The notes: a model not told the origin generated them from the sequence alone. A stretch of 64,000 nt of DNA from Neelides folsomi (GCA_034687125.1 JAQGBZ010000121.1:1-64000), one strand, 5' to 3'. Positions 37,401-51,158 are shown, numbered from the stretch's first letter. Numbers and translations are program-made.

Positions 37401-40400
37401 TAAAATACAAAATATTTACAGATACATTTACACAGGACATGTAATAGCCGTAAATGTAAATACTGGTTTAAAGAGTAGGAGACAAAGAGGAATAATAATT
37501 TAGGAATTATTCTTATAACATGCAAATATGCTTTAACTCATCAGTGGTTTAGGATTTAGGATAATTACGGCATCTAAATACTATAGTTAGCAGTGTAAGT
37601 AATAGACTTAATTTCATCCCAATCGATACAAATTAATGCGAATATACACGCATACATTTACAAATTAAAATCACAATTTTAAAGGAACGCTTTAACAATA
37701 AGGTACAAAAGTGATTCTGAAAATAACTAAAAGTATGATTAGATTAATCAATATGGTATATGTACCATAACCATAGGTAGAGTATATGAATAAAAAGAAT
37801 ATTTACTCATACAAAGGCATTCGTACATCTCATAAATAGAAATAGAATGGTGGAATAAGTAAGGAAGGTTAAAAATGTTCAAATAAACTATTCTGCCCAT
37901 CATCAACACAAGGCCTATGTAAGGTGATGTCAATAAATATCATTCAGTGTCTAATGTGCACACACAAACAAATTAATAAATGTTCAAAGGAACTCAATGT
38001 AATCTGCGTTCTCTATTTGCTATTCTTCCTAAATGAATAAAATGAATGATTTATTTGCTTTTTATGTTTAATATTAATAAATATGTTATTTACCAAAATA
38101 CTTTCGCATATTTGGAAGGTTTCTAATAAGTATAAAAGTACGAATCGAATTTTAAGTAAACGATGTATAATAATACATTAATAAGTAATTTTATAAATCC
38201 AGTTAATAATAATATCCAATTAACTACTTGTATTTGACTAACAGTTTGATAATTTCTTTTAAATATATTAGAAATAATTTTTAAGTGAGATAATCCTTAA
38301 GGAAGAAATTTATGAAGTGAATTGTGAGCGCTTACTATCGGCTTATATTTTACTAAATAGCTTTCTCCACTTTCTCCAAGAGAAAGATGGCGGGTCGTTG
38401 GTTCGGATCGAGTTCCCGGGAGTTGGGAAAGAAAACCGTTGAATCTATCCGAAACTTAAAGTCAAATCCATTTCTTACACTTATTTATAATTAATTAGTT
38501 TAAATAAACCTAAGGTAAATGCTGATACGAATACCATTTATTATCAGCATCTACCTACCTGTATACATAAATACAAAATTTATACTTATATTCTATTCAA
38601 ATCAAATATTCTAATTTACATATATTCACATAAAGTGGATTAGATATTCTAATTCAAAAAAGTGTTTATTGCATGTATCAATTAACATGGTGAACCTTAC
38701 CTACTTTGTATCTATTAAATACAGATATGTATGTATGTATTAGTAATTCTGCTAATTCTACATAATTAAATAGGTAGGTAGATTTGGCTTATTTTTATTA
38801 AGATATTTGCATAACATTGTGAGTAAGAACTGGAATAAGGAGAATGTTTCTAATTAATGAATATTACATATTGTGTTTTAAGAAGAATTTAATTTCCCTT
38901 TAACAATGACGGTTGACGAGAAAGGTTGAAACCAAATTAATAATGAAACTTTTAATTTGAGGAGCAATATGAGAAAGGAATTTCAATCTACTAAGAGGTC
39001 AAAAGAAGAACAATTTTTTAATAAATTGAAGTGGGTATAAGAGACGGAAGAGTATCGGGACTTGAAATTGGAAAGAGGGTGTCTTCCAAGAGAACATCTT
39101 TTATTAACTTTTAAGACCCAGGATGAATTCGAAAGGACGTAATAATAATTCATCCTTTTGCAATAGCACGGAAATTCTCTGGAGATTCTCCAACCCGTCT
39201 TTTCAACTCCAAACACTTAAAACTCATCACAGACCAAAATGATAATATATTAACAAATAATTTCATTTACATGAACCTTTCACATTAAATTACAAATATT
39301 TTAGAAAGGAAAAGATTATGTGTAAATATCAAAATAATTCATTGCGAGCGTATTACATACCTAGTTAAAAGTTTTAAAAAGCAATTATAATAATCAAAGT
39401 ACTTAATACAAAGTGTACTATAATATATAGTATATATTTTAATAAGTGTATTACCTACTATAAAATACCAACTTTTTATATTTCACCTGCACATGTAATT
39501 ATTTAATTTAGAGATAAGTATTTTGGCATCCTATGAAATTAAATTTGAATTGACTTGTTAAATATTTATGTTTAGTAATAAATAATTTATTTGCTTTAAT
39601 ATAAATTTTAAAAGAATACGGTTTGATTTGAAAATTTCTAAAACTTATTTTCCAACGAATTTTTATTCCGCTAACAAGATGAAAATCTGGGGATTACATT
39701 TTATTATACGTTATAATCTCGTCATTTTAGAAAGAAAACTCCTATAAAACAAGACATACTTATTTTGTTAGAATATTTAGAATATGGTAAATAATATTCA
39801 GTACATACACAAGTATGCCTATAAAGCCTATTATGTTCGATATGTATATCATTAAGAGAATCTTTTTGAAGGATATGGTCACAAGAAAAAGTTGAATTTT
39901 AGTTCAAGGAGCAATTTTTGCTGATCCTCTCTGCTTTCCCAAATCCTTTCCTTCCCCTATCAGAAAAATTGGATTTACTTCAGTCAGGTTCAAGACAATA
40001 TCATTGGTACACATAAATGAGGATCTCCCTGAAGATTTAGACAATTTTAATAATTTGCATTTGGGGTTGAGCTTATATTTGAATACATTTATCTCCCCAC
40101 CATTTTAATTTACATTCAAAATGAGACGCGTGTGATTACACATGCATTTTATTAATCAACTTTTGAAATGAGACACTCAAAATTGTTATAGGGGGTTGTT
40201 ATTAATGTTATGTATTATAATTTAACTATATGGACTGTGCTTACATAAAAGTAAGATTTGAAAGCTTGGTACCAAAAATGGCTTAATGTGTTATTTTACT
40301 AAATGTTATAGGTATGTAGAAAATAGTTCATGGGTTTAATATCCCAATTCACAATATATTTAATAAATAAAGAAGGTTGTATAGAAAATAGAAGAACCTC

Positions 40401-43115
40401 GTAAATCTTCTCCTTGTCATTTAGAGTCAACAATGTTTTATACATGATTTAATAGAATACACCAGTGAATTTTGTAGTTCCAAAATTATTACAATTTTAC
40501 CTTTACGACCTTCGTTTTGAAGTCCCATTTTAAAGGTTAATAACAACTTTAATGATGTGGTTAATACTCTACATAGGTAAATAAGTAGCATAGGTAGTTA
40601 TTCTAAAAGTACATTTTATCTATTTATAAATTATATAACGCCACATTAAATAACGTGCTTAATTAAAAGATTTTTTGTTCATATACCATACCTACGTATT
40701 TTCATTCTTATATTGCAATATTTAATATTTGGCATAATATAACAGTCTATGTACCTCGTTTAAATACATACATATTCTCCGTTACCACTTAGCTGCGGAT
40801 TTCGCGAGAAATATTCAATTGATTTACAATCAAATAAAATCACGTGTTTTTCTGTTTTTCAAAACCGCGAAATCCGCAGCTAACTGGTAACGGATAATAC
40901 CTACTTATAGAATGTATTTACTATATTATATTAATGGCAAATACAAGTCAGGAGACTCCCGACCTACAAGTAAGCCGCCTACTCGCCCTACAAGCTAGCA
41001 GACCTTTTTCCCTTTAACATTATATGCCCTATCTCACATACAAGTAAGCCGCCCATCTGACCCACTAGTAAGCCGCCTAGCAGACTCCCTACCTACAAGC
41101 TAGCAGACCATTACACTACCCGAACTACAACAGACCCGACTGCTCGACCATTTAAGCTACCCAACCTACAAGAGACCCGACTACCCGACCATTTAAATTA
41201 CCCGACCTACAGGAGACCCGACCATTTCTTAAATAGCCATAAATCCACTTTTAACGCTAATATAAGCAGATTTAGTTTATTTTAACTACTCTATATATAC
41301 AAAATATAATAACATTATTAACATCTGTCGAACGATATTTAAATAAATATTCGTATTACATTTTAAATCTTTCACTACTAGAGAAAAACCATACAAATGA
41401 AAATTTTGTAATTATTTGTTATAATGATTTATGTCTAAGCTTTTAACTTTAGATAAACATACTTTGGGAAAATTTGTATGGTGCACCATGAAAAACCATG
41501 GATTTTGCAAATGAATTTAATTCTAACATTAAATTTAATTAAATTGGTATTTGAAGTACGCATATGTCTAATTGTAATAGAAATTAAAGAAATTTAAATA
41601 AGCTAGAAGAGCCCCAGTTATAGTACCAATACCCGGCTTACTTGTAGGTCGGGAGTCTCCTAACTTGTATTTGCCTATCTTAATTAATTACTTACTTTTT
41701 ATATAGTGAATATCTTGTAGTGAAAAAGCGAATCTGATGGAATATCCTATGTCTTTAATGCAATGAAAATAAAGAATTAAGTTAAAGCATACATGTATAA
41801 GTTATAATGTTTTGATAAAGATAATTATGTATTTAGTTAATGTAAATTTTGTAAAAGAAAAATTGATCAAATTCTCGTTGATATGTACTTATGTATATGG
41901 TAGACCTATATACTTAGACATAGACTAAAAGAAATTCTATTTTGAAATTGAATCCTTTTTACTTTAAACCATAAAATTCCTCGTGTTGTAGACACGGTAA
42001 AAGCAATACGTATTAACATACTATGATATACATATATTTAATTATTTTATAATAATGTCTATATTGCTTCATAGTTAACTAATTTTAATGACATTTTTAA
42101 CCAGAGGCCATTTGTTAGTTATGACATCAAATTCATATCTCGACTTATTGGGTCACGAATTAAGTTCATTTTCTGTAACAGTTAATCTCGAGTAGAAAAA
42201 AGCGTTGTCAACATTCAAATGTGAATAAAACCATACTTATTATTATTAGATAATTGAATTTCTGTAAAATACATAAATATAATATCTAATAATCAGTACA
42301 TGAACCTTGTTTTTGCATATCTACTATAATTTAAGATTGGGTGTGTAAATTAATACATGTACTCTAAGTAGTATCAAACATTTCTTGATTTTATAGCAGA
42401 TCTATAAATGATGAATTTCATGGACGACTATTTGAAATTATTGGGTTAAATATTCATTTGCGCCTTATTTATTAATTAATAAAACAATTTGAAGTGGAAT
42501 TTGTTAGTAAAGTAGTGAAAGCAAAATGTTTAAAGGGAGTCACAAGTTCTATTTATTCCATTCCATGCCAAGGGAGAGAAGGAATAATTGTAAGGTCTTG
42601 AATATTCAACAAATTGTTCAAATATTGATTAAAAGAGTGAGTTTCAATCCTCTGTTTTCTCTCCTTTCTTCCAAGGTCCAAATTATATTAAAATTTGATC
42701 GGATTTCCGATTATTTTTTACTTTCCAATTACGTCCGCGCATTAGTGGGAAAAGTGTGAAGAGATTTTTGGGAATGGATCAATGAAGGAATGGGCAAACA
42801 AGTGGTTGGGAATGAAGTTCGAATTCCTTCTTGGATATATATATATATTTAAATCCCCACTCACCCTATCGACTTGGTCTTCATGAGGGGAACCTTGATG
42901 GACAGAATTCCATTGTGGCTCTTGACCGATGTGGAGTCCTTGTTGCTGCTATTCCCATCGTTGAGGATTCCTTGGAGCGATTCCTCGTCTGCTCCGCGGT
43001 CCTTCCGCTGCTTCCGACAACAGTAGCACACGATGTAGGCCAAACTCATGATGGAGAGACCGAGGATGGGGACGAGGACGAAGACGGCAATGAAGCTACT
43101 CGCTCCCATCTCCAC
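31485..43115 (-). CDS. Syt7: Synaptotagmin 7
   Basis: High-affinity Ca2+ sensor for slow or asynchronous exocytosis and lysosome fusion. Exons in transcript order: 43115-42865 (ATG at 43109), 35674-35384 (cassette-like, start uncertain), 33099-32949, 32789-32649, 32577-32430, 32251-32142, 32085-31917, 31864-31652 and 31585-31485 (TAG), 522 aa with all exons, phases consistent. Seen: a short lumenal start, one membrane segment (about residues 5-27) followed by C-Y-C-C-R-K palmitoylation-type cysteines, a Ser/Gly/Pro linker, C2A with [11 protein letters not shown] and D-Y-D-R-F-S-R-D-D, then C2B with [11 protein letters not shown] and D-F-D-N-I-G-R-N-E, and the ending [10 protein letters not shown]. 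The last C2B loop has E where many synaptotagmins have D. The C2 part closely resembles Drosophila Syt7. Assignment of the far 5' exon rests on topology and phase. Confidence 0.9.
33100..35383 (-). other. Syt7 intron
   Basis: Intron between the candidate linker exon and the exon preceding C2A. Composition is mixed and fairly GC-rich for this window. No further exon was recognised. Confidence 0.5.
35384..35674 (-). CDS. Syt7: Candidate cassette exon in the Syt7 linker
   Basis: A GC-rich block is open in one frame for 96 codons: Arg/Ser/Pro-rich, with [13 protein letters not shown] and S-Q-Q-Q-S-K at its end. It ends at a donor (AA|gtagga) in phase 2, matching the acceptor at 33099; its upstream phase 2 matches the first coding exon. 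Because it is symmetric (291 bases), skipping it keeps the frame, as known for Syt7 linker exons in mammals. A stronger acceptor (CTTCCAG) at 35612 would give a shorter version, also in phase. Confidence 0.55.
40775..40897. mobile_element. MITE-like element with 32-base inverted repeats and TA ends
   Basis: The left repeat 40775-40806 and the right repeat 40866-40897 are reverse complements with two mismatches, including the 18-base perfect core TTAGCTGCGGATTTCGCG. The element is 123 bases in all, too short to code. Both ends abut a TA dinucleotide, fitting a Tc1/mariner-type target duplication. Terminal repeats this well preserved suggest a fairly young, non-autonomous insertion. No second copy was noticed in the window. 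Confidence 0.8.
40936..41675. mobile_element. 740-base DNA transposon-like element with 42-base inverted repeats
   Basis: The ends 40936-40977 and 41634-41675 are reverse complements with a single mismatch in 42 bases, starting GGCAAATACAAGT. The left interior carries repeated units related to ACAAGTAAGCCGCC, CTACAAGCTAGCAGACC and ACCCGACCATTTAA, while the right half is plain AT-rich DNA. No transposase frame is present, so it is non-autonomous. A clear target duplication was not found, so the superfamily is unassigned. It lies 36 bases from the MITE. Confidence 0.85.
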
Positions 43116-45273
43116 CTGGCAACCAAATGAACATCGTGAAAAAGGCATCGAGGCGGAGAAAGTTTCCCTTTAGCACACAAGGAATGAAAAGAGAGATGCC
43201 GAGAAGTGCTCGTGAGTAAATTATGAACGAGGAACTTGGTTCAGATCTGAGTGCCCTTTGATCCCTCACATCTCCATTTCCCATCCCCATTCTTCCCGGG
43301 GAAAAACGACCCGTGTTGGAGGAAAAACACAATGGCGGGTCTTTTAGGACAAGAGAACTTCGTCGTGGATAATTTTCTCTCTGCCTCCTGGGCCCCTCTG
43401 CGCTTTTCCATGCAATTTTAATTAGCGGGACGTTGCAATCCAACTCTTTCCAATGATGATGACACACGGTGGGAGAAGTGTTAGCGGAAGGACTTGGAAT
43501 TTGGCAATGTATTGAATTCAAAAGAATTCAATTAACTCCACCAGACATGAGAATGAATGAGTTCTCGAATGATCTGGGTAAGAGTTGAGCCTTCAAGGAC
43601 CAAACCACCACAAAACCTCGCAATTCATTCACCATTGTGATGAGAGGAATTTTGGGGAGGAAAATCTCAGGTTGAAACCTGTAGGAACGAAATCCATTCC
43701 CAAACCCCCACGCACCGTCTTTCCCTTTTTCTTTTTCATTACCAGTCCTTTTCTCCTACAAATGCGAAGTGCTCGCCAGAGTGGGAAAATCATTTATAAT
43801 TGGACCTACCACTTTGAAAGGGCAGGGAGGGGAAAGCTAGTCCTAATTAGCTTCCAACTTTTCAAAAATACAAAAGAGCTCAAGATTTAAGAACCGTCAA
43901 TCACAAACCCGAACCCACCAAAGAAAAACTACAAGGTGACGTTTAGGAGATTAACGTCCTTCATCTTACATTTAGTTTCTCTCACCCCATGTTCAAGTTT
44001 ATTTCCTCATCATCCAGGGATTTATGTAAAGGATGGAGAGAAGAATTGTGGAAATAGAAAGGACCTTGTGGAATTGCCAAATGTTGATTCATATGGAAGG
44101 TGGATTCAAAATTTATTATTTATGGACCTTCCTTCCGGACGAGAGGATTGAAGGGCTGAGATTAACAGTTCTTCCTAACCCCTTTTTGATAAACACCAAA
44201 ACGAGCCCAGATGGGCTCAAATTATGAAAATTTCCCTCCTGTTCTCTCATTGTAAATACGAGAAGATTAAAACTCCTGAGATTTGGGATGATAAAAGGCA
44301 ATTAGAGTTTTCCCATTCTTCGAGGTCACCCTTCTCCATACACAAGTAGAAAAAATCTCTTTTCTTCAACACTCTAAATATCCATACCATATCCAAATAA
44401 TTCTCAATTTACGAAAGAAGGAAAAACAAACAAAGGGAGGTCAGGTAGAGAAAAAATGAGGGAATTTTTGCATAATTCAAATACTTCCACAGCCTCCTAA
44501 ATCAATGTTTAAAATTCCTCAAATTATAGTCATTCGAAATGGCTGAATCAAAATAAAACTGTTCTGTATATATTAAAATTCTGTATACTTTAGAATTGCA
44601 TACCGTCTTGAAAGGCATATTGATTATGTCTATATTAATAAATATTTAATAGCGGTATAATATCAAGCATATAATATCTTTAATATTTAATAGGGAGAAA
44701 CAGAGTTTGAAATTGAAAATTCCGCTTTCATCCTTTAAAAGGAAATGAAAGGGTTTAAATTAATCATTGTGGAATTTATTCACTCTTGAATCCGTTAATT
44801 AATTAGACGGCCTTTCCCAGAGAGAACAATAGAAATTGTTTATTAACACAATAAGTCTTTTACCTCGTTCTACAGCATTGATTTCCAAAAGGAGGTTTGC
44901 TTTGTTTCTCAATTGGATCATTGGATGATGAATTTTAAACAGAAAGGGTCCGAACGTTTTTCCTCCTTGGATCCGAGATCTTCAAGAGTGACAATGACAC
45001 ACACGAGGGATGGAAATGCCAATGATCCTCCTTAGTCCTCCGATGATTGGGATGTTTGGGAGGGGAGCGAGAACATCTGGATCTCACCTGAACTCAAATT
45101 GTGGTTTGCATTTATTTGATCTTACTTGTATTTATGGGGAATGGGGGAAGTTTGGAAGTGTTCACTTCTCCAGCACCCACGCCAACTAATAACCGAAGAA
45201 CAACTTTGGAAGGAACAAAATTCCAGTTTCGTGACCGGCGCAAGGGTTATGTACAAAGAGGAAATCAACTCAC
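43116..45273. other. Upstream of the Syt7 start exon
   Basis: Moderate GC. The Syt7 coding start follows an acceptor (TTGCCAG) by six bases, so at least one 5' noncoding exon must lie upstream. No promoter element was identified in this stretch. Confidence 0.4.
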
Positions 45274-45345
45274 CCCAAATCCACCTGGCTTTCACCTTCT
45301 TGTCATCATCTTCAAAAGACTTGATTGAACGTCTCCCATACACCT
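45274..45345 (-). other. Possible 5' noncoding exon of Syt7
   Basis: On the minus strand a GC-richer stretch ends at a near-consensus donor (GGG|gtgagttg) at 45273. An open frame with an acidic D-D-D-K-K run precedes it, but it does not join in frame with the Syt7 ATG, so a UTR exon is more likely than coding. The upper limit is approximate. Confidence 0.25.
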
Positions 45346-48300
45346 TGTTGATCACATATCATTATATGAGCATTCTATTGATCAATAGGAAATTAATACA
45401 AATGTATACTCGGGAATTGTGCTGCTGAACAAGTTGAGATATGAAATTATAACTTGAATTTAATAACTTTTATAACCAACCAGGAGAAAAAAGAAAAGTA
45501 ATGAGGGTGTGATAGTTTGGAATTACATGGAACTTTTTATCCAACTCCATGCCTACCTCAATATGGAGATAAGGATAATACATTAGTTTGAAACTTTCAA
45601 TGTGATTGAAATCTCAAAGTATTTTATTTAACCAAAGCCTACTATGAGTAAAAGTTTAAACCGTTTTATTAATCTTAATGCACTTTATTGTTAATGTTAA
45701 TAAATAAATGAATATTCTCGGAATAATCTATAAAATAATAATTTCCTTTAATTTGTTAAGGAAAAGGTCACAAAAATGTTGGTTTTTAAGAACAACCCAA
45801 GTTTCAACTGATGTTTAAAGAAATTTAAATGACAATAAAAATGATAAAATCGAATGTTTATTAGTTTATTACCTAGTATACATATTTATTACATAAGTAT
45901 TATTATAGTACATTATTTATAATACTATGTATAAAGTATACCAATTGAAGTTAAAAAATGTGTTATATGTGACAACTTTAATCTAAAAATTCAAGCTAAT
46001 GAATTTGAATCACGAACTAGTTTATTATTGAATTGAGCGGATGAATTTTGAGATAACGTTTTATTGAAAGTTGCCACAAAAGTTCCGCTATGTTACGCAT
46101 GTGCAGAAGAGGAACGAAATAAAATCTCCTGTCTAAATCATTCTGATTAATAATTAATAATATTATAACTAGCTTGAGAATTTCGATCTAATAAAACACA
46201 CAAACTTGATACTTATGTATTGATATGAAGGGAATCGGAGATGAGAATTACATGTTGAATTTTAATAAAGAAACTCGTCGACTTTTCAAAAATATTTTCA
46301 GTTTTCTCTACATTTGACCTTTTAATTACACTCGAGTAACCATGTGAGTGCAATGTAATAAATAAACTCACTAATTTCTTCAAAATATTTCAAAAAATGT
46401 GGAAACCCCGAAAGACTAAGATTCCGACTTTGTCGGTGAATATCTCGACGATAATCATTCAATCATTAAAATGTAAATTTATAAAATTATTTATTTATTA
46501 AATTGATGAATAATTAAACTTGAAGTTTCAATTTCACTGTCCTAATAAGAAACTTTAAGTTGCACAGGATTTAAGTAAATAGAAGGTCCCATTGGAAAGC
46601 ATTCATTTTCTTCCTATTGATTTTGCCAAATGACGTTTTATTTGAAAGCCCCAAGGAATTTTGAGCTCTCAGACTCTAATGCCAATATATGCACACCAAC
46701 AGATGTCAAGAGTAAGATGCTGAGATGTAAAATAAATTCTTTACCTACAATTGATATCATACTTTATAGAATCGATTGGAATTGACCAAAGTGTGTTTTT
46801 AATTGGAAACGTGATAAAAAAGATTCCTTGGTAAATAACCGAAACCCTTTGATTTTACTTCCATTGACTAGGAATAAAATAAAAGTTTTAACACATACAG
46901 ATAGATTCGTCCTACTTGCAAAGTCTTAGAACTTCAATCAATATATTTGAGAAAGCAAACATGAAATTGAAATATATATATTTTACATTATTTTGATATG
47001 CTTTCTTTATCCGTCCCAAAGTACACATGTACATACAGATATAAAATATGTTATCTTATATATCAATTGAAAATATCAAATCTAGAGGATTTTATTTACA
47101 ATTATAAATACCTACCAATATTATGCTTATAGGTGTCATATCTCATATACCATATATTCACATATAAATATTAAAAGTATTATACAAAGATGCTTAAGCG
47201 AATGCTTGGCAAAGAGTTTTAGCAAAATTTTTTATTTACCACAAGTGTATGATTTTGATATCTCAAAGCCCAAAATATAATATTGTAAGATCTTTTATAA
47301 AATTTTCAGTATATAAAGTAAGATACAATTACTTTATATTTATAAAAACTACTAAATTACAACACTACATATAAAATATGTATTATGTATTACCTTTGTA
47401 CATTTATGAAAGTATTACATTTGATTCTATATGAGTATTTGAAAGTTGAGAATAAAAAGTTTCTTTGTAGTTATTTAGGAATCGATCTGTCCACCTACAA
47501 CCTTCAACATCCGGCTTGTGCTGACGAAAAAAGAAATTCCGAGTCCTCGACTTATCTCGGATGTACAAAATATGAGAAATGCATTTACCTATTGAGTGAG
47601 ATGAAAGGGAGTCCTTCCAAAGCTGAAGCTCCCTAAATTGGCAGCCCTCAAGCACAGGAGAAGAATAAGGGAGGATGTGGCATTTCCCATTAAGACCATC
47701 TCAATACATTTTCTTGCAATTTCCTTCAAATTATGTAGGAAAAAGATAGACGGAGAGTTTTGAAGAAACTTGAAAGTAAAATGAACCAAGCGATGAAAGA
47801 TCCGACTGTGAGTACCATACTACATTACATTACTTACATCATATTAATCTTATATGTGTCTCTTAATACGATTTAAACGCTCAGGGCCATCCAAATGCCA
47901 TTTAAAGACAAAATGAGTTGAACCGTGAAAAAAGTGATTGAGGCTTTAAATTCATTTCATTCCGCCTTGAGTAATGAGAATTGAAAATCATCTATATAAA
48001 TAAAACTCCTTGATATAGAGATCCAATGTTGATTGGATTATCAATCTACATACTTTAAATCAATTCAATTTAAATCAACGTCACTTCTTTTTGTAGCACC
48101 TCCAGTCCCGATTTATTTTCTCTATGATATGATATTATCCATACTTGGATTTAGTATGAATTTATTATAGTATGGATTTATTATATTGTATTGTGGATTT
48201 ATTTATTATATTATTATATTGATTTATTATTTGTATTGTATGCAAATTCGAACATTGGGTTCGAGTACATACGCGTAGTCTTATGCAATAACTTTTGTTG

Positions 48301-50978
48301 GAAGGAAACCTTGCAGATTGTCCAACTCAGAGTTTGGGAAATTTCTCTAGAAGTTTCTCTTTGAAGTGGAAATGGATGAAGCTCTTCATTTAATTTAAAC
48401 AATTGTCCCTTGTCAAAAGTGGAAATTCCCTTTTAGATCTTAAAACTTGGTGATCGTGAGTGAGGTTTCCCTTCAGAGACACCCACATTGGGAAATTCCA
48501 CCGAGGTTCGGTTTGGCAGTCGACCAAGGAATCTTTTAAATATTTCAATTCCCTCGCTTCCTCCTCGATAACAAATAAACGTCCACGAATGTTCCCTATT
48601 ACTCAACTCACATTCAGGCTTATTCTTTTATTTAGACATCATCCTACACGCACAAGTGAGTCTTCTGACAGTCATACACCATCGCGTTTACGCCTAAATA
48701 AATGGAAAATGCAATTGAAGTTTATCAAAACAAAGCGCATTATGTAATACGAATCCCTAACATATATGTGACATGATGAACATTGAAGTACATTCATATA
48801 ATACCAATAATGGGACAATACATATTTTATGTAAATAGATAATTTGTAAATGAGATACTTGTGTATATAATCCTTTTATTATGAAAAATCCATGTAGCAT
48901 TACATTAGCTTTTAAGATGCCAAATAGTTTATATTTAATATATATTATAATTACTATGAATTTTAAATATTTATAAGCAGAGTATATATAGTATTGGTTA
49001 GATAAATTATAAAATTATGTAACTAACATTAAATACAAATGTATTCATAATTTATATCTCGAAATTGAATTAAATAATTACAATGAATGACAAAAAATGT
49101 CAATTTTCTTCTTGATTGTAACTACATAGGTATACTGTACTTAAATCAATAGTTAAAAATGTGAGTTTTTATTAAAAGTTTTACCTGTTGGACATATATG
49201 CTTACCTACCTACCCTTACGATCATTCTATAGAATACACTATTTTATAGCAATTGTATAAATGTATAATCGATAGTATAAAACTCATTATTTTCACATGT
49301 TGTATAGGGACAAATAAATATTTCAGCATTGACAATTTGATTAATAATACACTAATTATAAGAAGTTATATAAAGTATATAGTAATCTTATTATACTTCA
49401 ATATAACCATATTGCTTTTCATAATAAAACTATTAAACGATACAAAAATAATCAAAACACGTTTTCTCCGATTTTTCTTAGAAGATACTTAAATAATAGG
49501 CATATGCCGACTTGGGTTTATAAACATGTGTAGATACATACATGTTTAATTCCCCCCAACTTCCATATTCGTAAGAATACAACGGTTTTAAAAACATTAA
49601 AACTTGTTTCATTAATAATATCTTTTTTAGTATCAAATTCACTTTATATGATAATAAATAACTACATTATTACCTATGCATATAAGTATATATTATGTAT
49701 TTATGTATATATTATAGTAGTACAGTAGTAATAAATAATAGGTAACTTAACGTTTACACTTCAGATAAAGTTGGGGACTTTAATGACATTAATGAACAAT
49801 ATAAAACTTTAAACTATGTATAAATAAAGATGTCTACTTATAAATATTTAACATGACTATTTATACATTATGTAATTGTATACAAATTTTATATTATAGA
49901 GGCTTTTAAGAATTATTAGAATGATTAGGCCATTAAACAAATGGATATAAAATTTATAATAGCGTGACATTTTGGTTTCCAATATACCTAAAGGTGTAAA
50001 GTGGTAGTTAATGTGTTTAAATGTATATTTCCATTGCGTGAATAATCGTCAAATGATGATAAATTGAAAGTAAAATACCTTGTATTGCTAAAAAAACAAA
50101 GTGCCTAAATGCATAATTTTACGGGTATAATTGAAATTGAAAGATTTATTAATTGGACAATTCCATGTTTTGTGCCCGCAGCATAGGGAAGTTTTTCTAA
50201 CTTTGTTTAAAAGAAGTTTTTATCCAGGGACGGATAAATGGGTTAAAAAAATGCGAAGAAGGGTGAAGTTTTCTCTCGGGACTTCCACGTTTATTGTTCT
50301 TAAACTGATATGAATAAATATATACAGGGTGATAAGGAGGACCAAAAGTTTACATATATAGCAATTTATGTGAAAGGATATATCACAATTGAGGAAAAGG
50401 TCCTTTTGATCTTTCTCTCATCTCTTTCACTAATTTGCGGGTTTATTCGCTAAACGGGATGGATTTTTCGCAAAGGATGAAGAATGGAGGAGACAGAGAG
50501 AAATGTCATGATTGGTGAAAAGAGATCCAACTCACTCCTTCTCTTAATTCACTAACAAGATCAAAGGATGGATTAAAAAGATGGTTGGAAAAAGCTGGGA
50601 ATGGAAAGAGATCAATTCATTCCAATTGATAACCCTGGGATGTAACAAGTACTCGGTTCTTTTATTTCATCCTTCCCTGTAACTCGACTCCCTTTATGAT
50701 CCAAACATATGGAAAGAATGTTGAATAAGTGAGAAATTTATCGTCGGTTTACCAACTGTTAGGCAAACACATTTATACTAACAATACATTAAGGAGAATA
50801 GGACACACACACAGCATGTGGATATAGAATAGTTATAATAAATAAAAATTATATTTAAAAATGATGACTCGACTTCTTATTTCAAATTAGTTCTTTAACA
50901 CATTCTCATTGGGTTTTTGAAGTCATATCAAGAGATCTCCAATATTTACGAATTTGTTTCCAGGCCACTGCCATATAC

Positions 50979-51020
<42 letters not shown>

Positions 51021-51044
51021 CGTCTCTTATTTACTCCGTGCAAA
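45346..51044. other. AT-rich intergenic DNA
   Basis: Nearly 6 kb with no recognised gene. It includes simple AT-repeat DNA around 48.1-48.25 kb and a (TA)n microsatellite at about 50980-51018. Confidence 0.55.
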
Positions 51045-51158
51045 ATGAAGATGGACATTGAAAAATTTCACGATACTAGCGGCAGAGATAAAAAGGCTTT
51101 TAGAGCTCGGTCCTTCACTCTTAATCATCTCCACGGATCTTGGAGATCTCTTCCTGAG
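51045..51158 (+). CDS. Possible 5' coding exon, unknown protein
   Basis: Thirty-eight codons run from ATG 51045 (context CAAAATGA) to a donor GAG|gtgagaga in phase 0. The peptide starts M-K-M-D-I-E-K-F-H and ends S-W-R-S-L-P-E. Composition rises locally above the AT-rich flanks. The (TA)n run ending at 51018 could act as a TATA-like element, but would leave almost no 5' UTR. No partner exon was identified and the protein is not recognised. Confidence 0.3.

Larger units (their letters stand above)
35675..42864 (-). other. Syt7 first large intron
   Basis: About 7.2 kb. 35.9-36.3 kb is GC-rich, with open frames on both strands but no motif. 36.9-40.7 kb is very AT-rich. Two terminal-inverted-repeat elements sit at 40.8-41.7 kb. 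Nothing else was recognised. Confidence 0.55.

Noticed and set aside
43096-43521. 141-codon minus-strand frame overlapping the Syt7 start exon
   Set aside because: It is in a different frame from the Syt7 coding sequence and is crossed by the acceptor before the Syt7 start; no motif.
47385-47655. Overlapping 83-codon frames on both strands
   Set aside because: No family resemblance or splice support; short length in AT-rich DNA.
50980-51018. (TA)n run as a mobile element or origin
   Set aside because: A simple microsatellite; no terminal repeats or other element structure.
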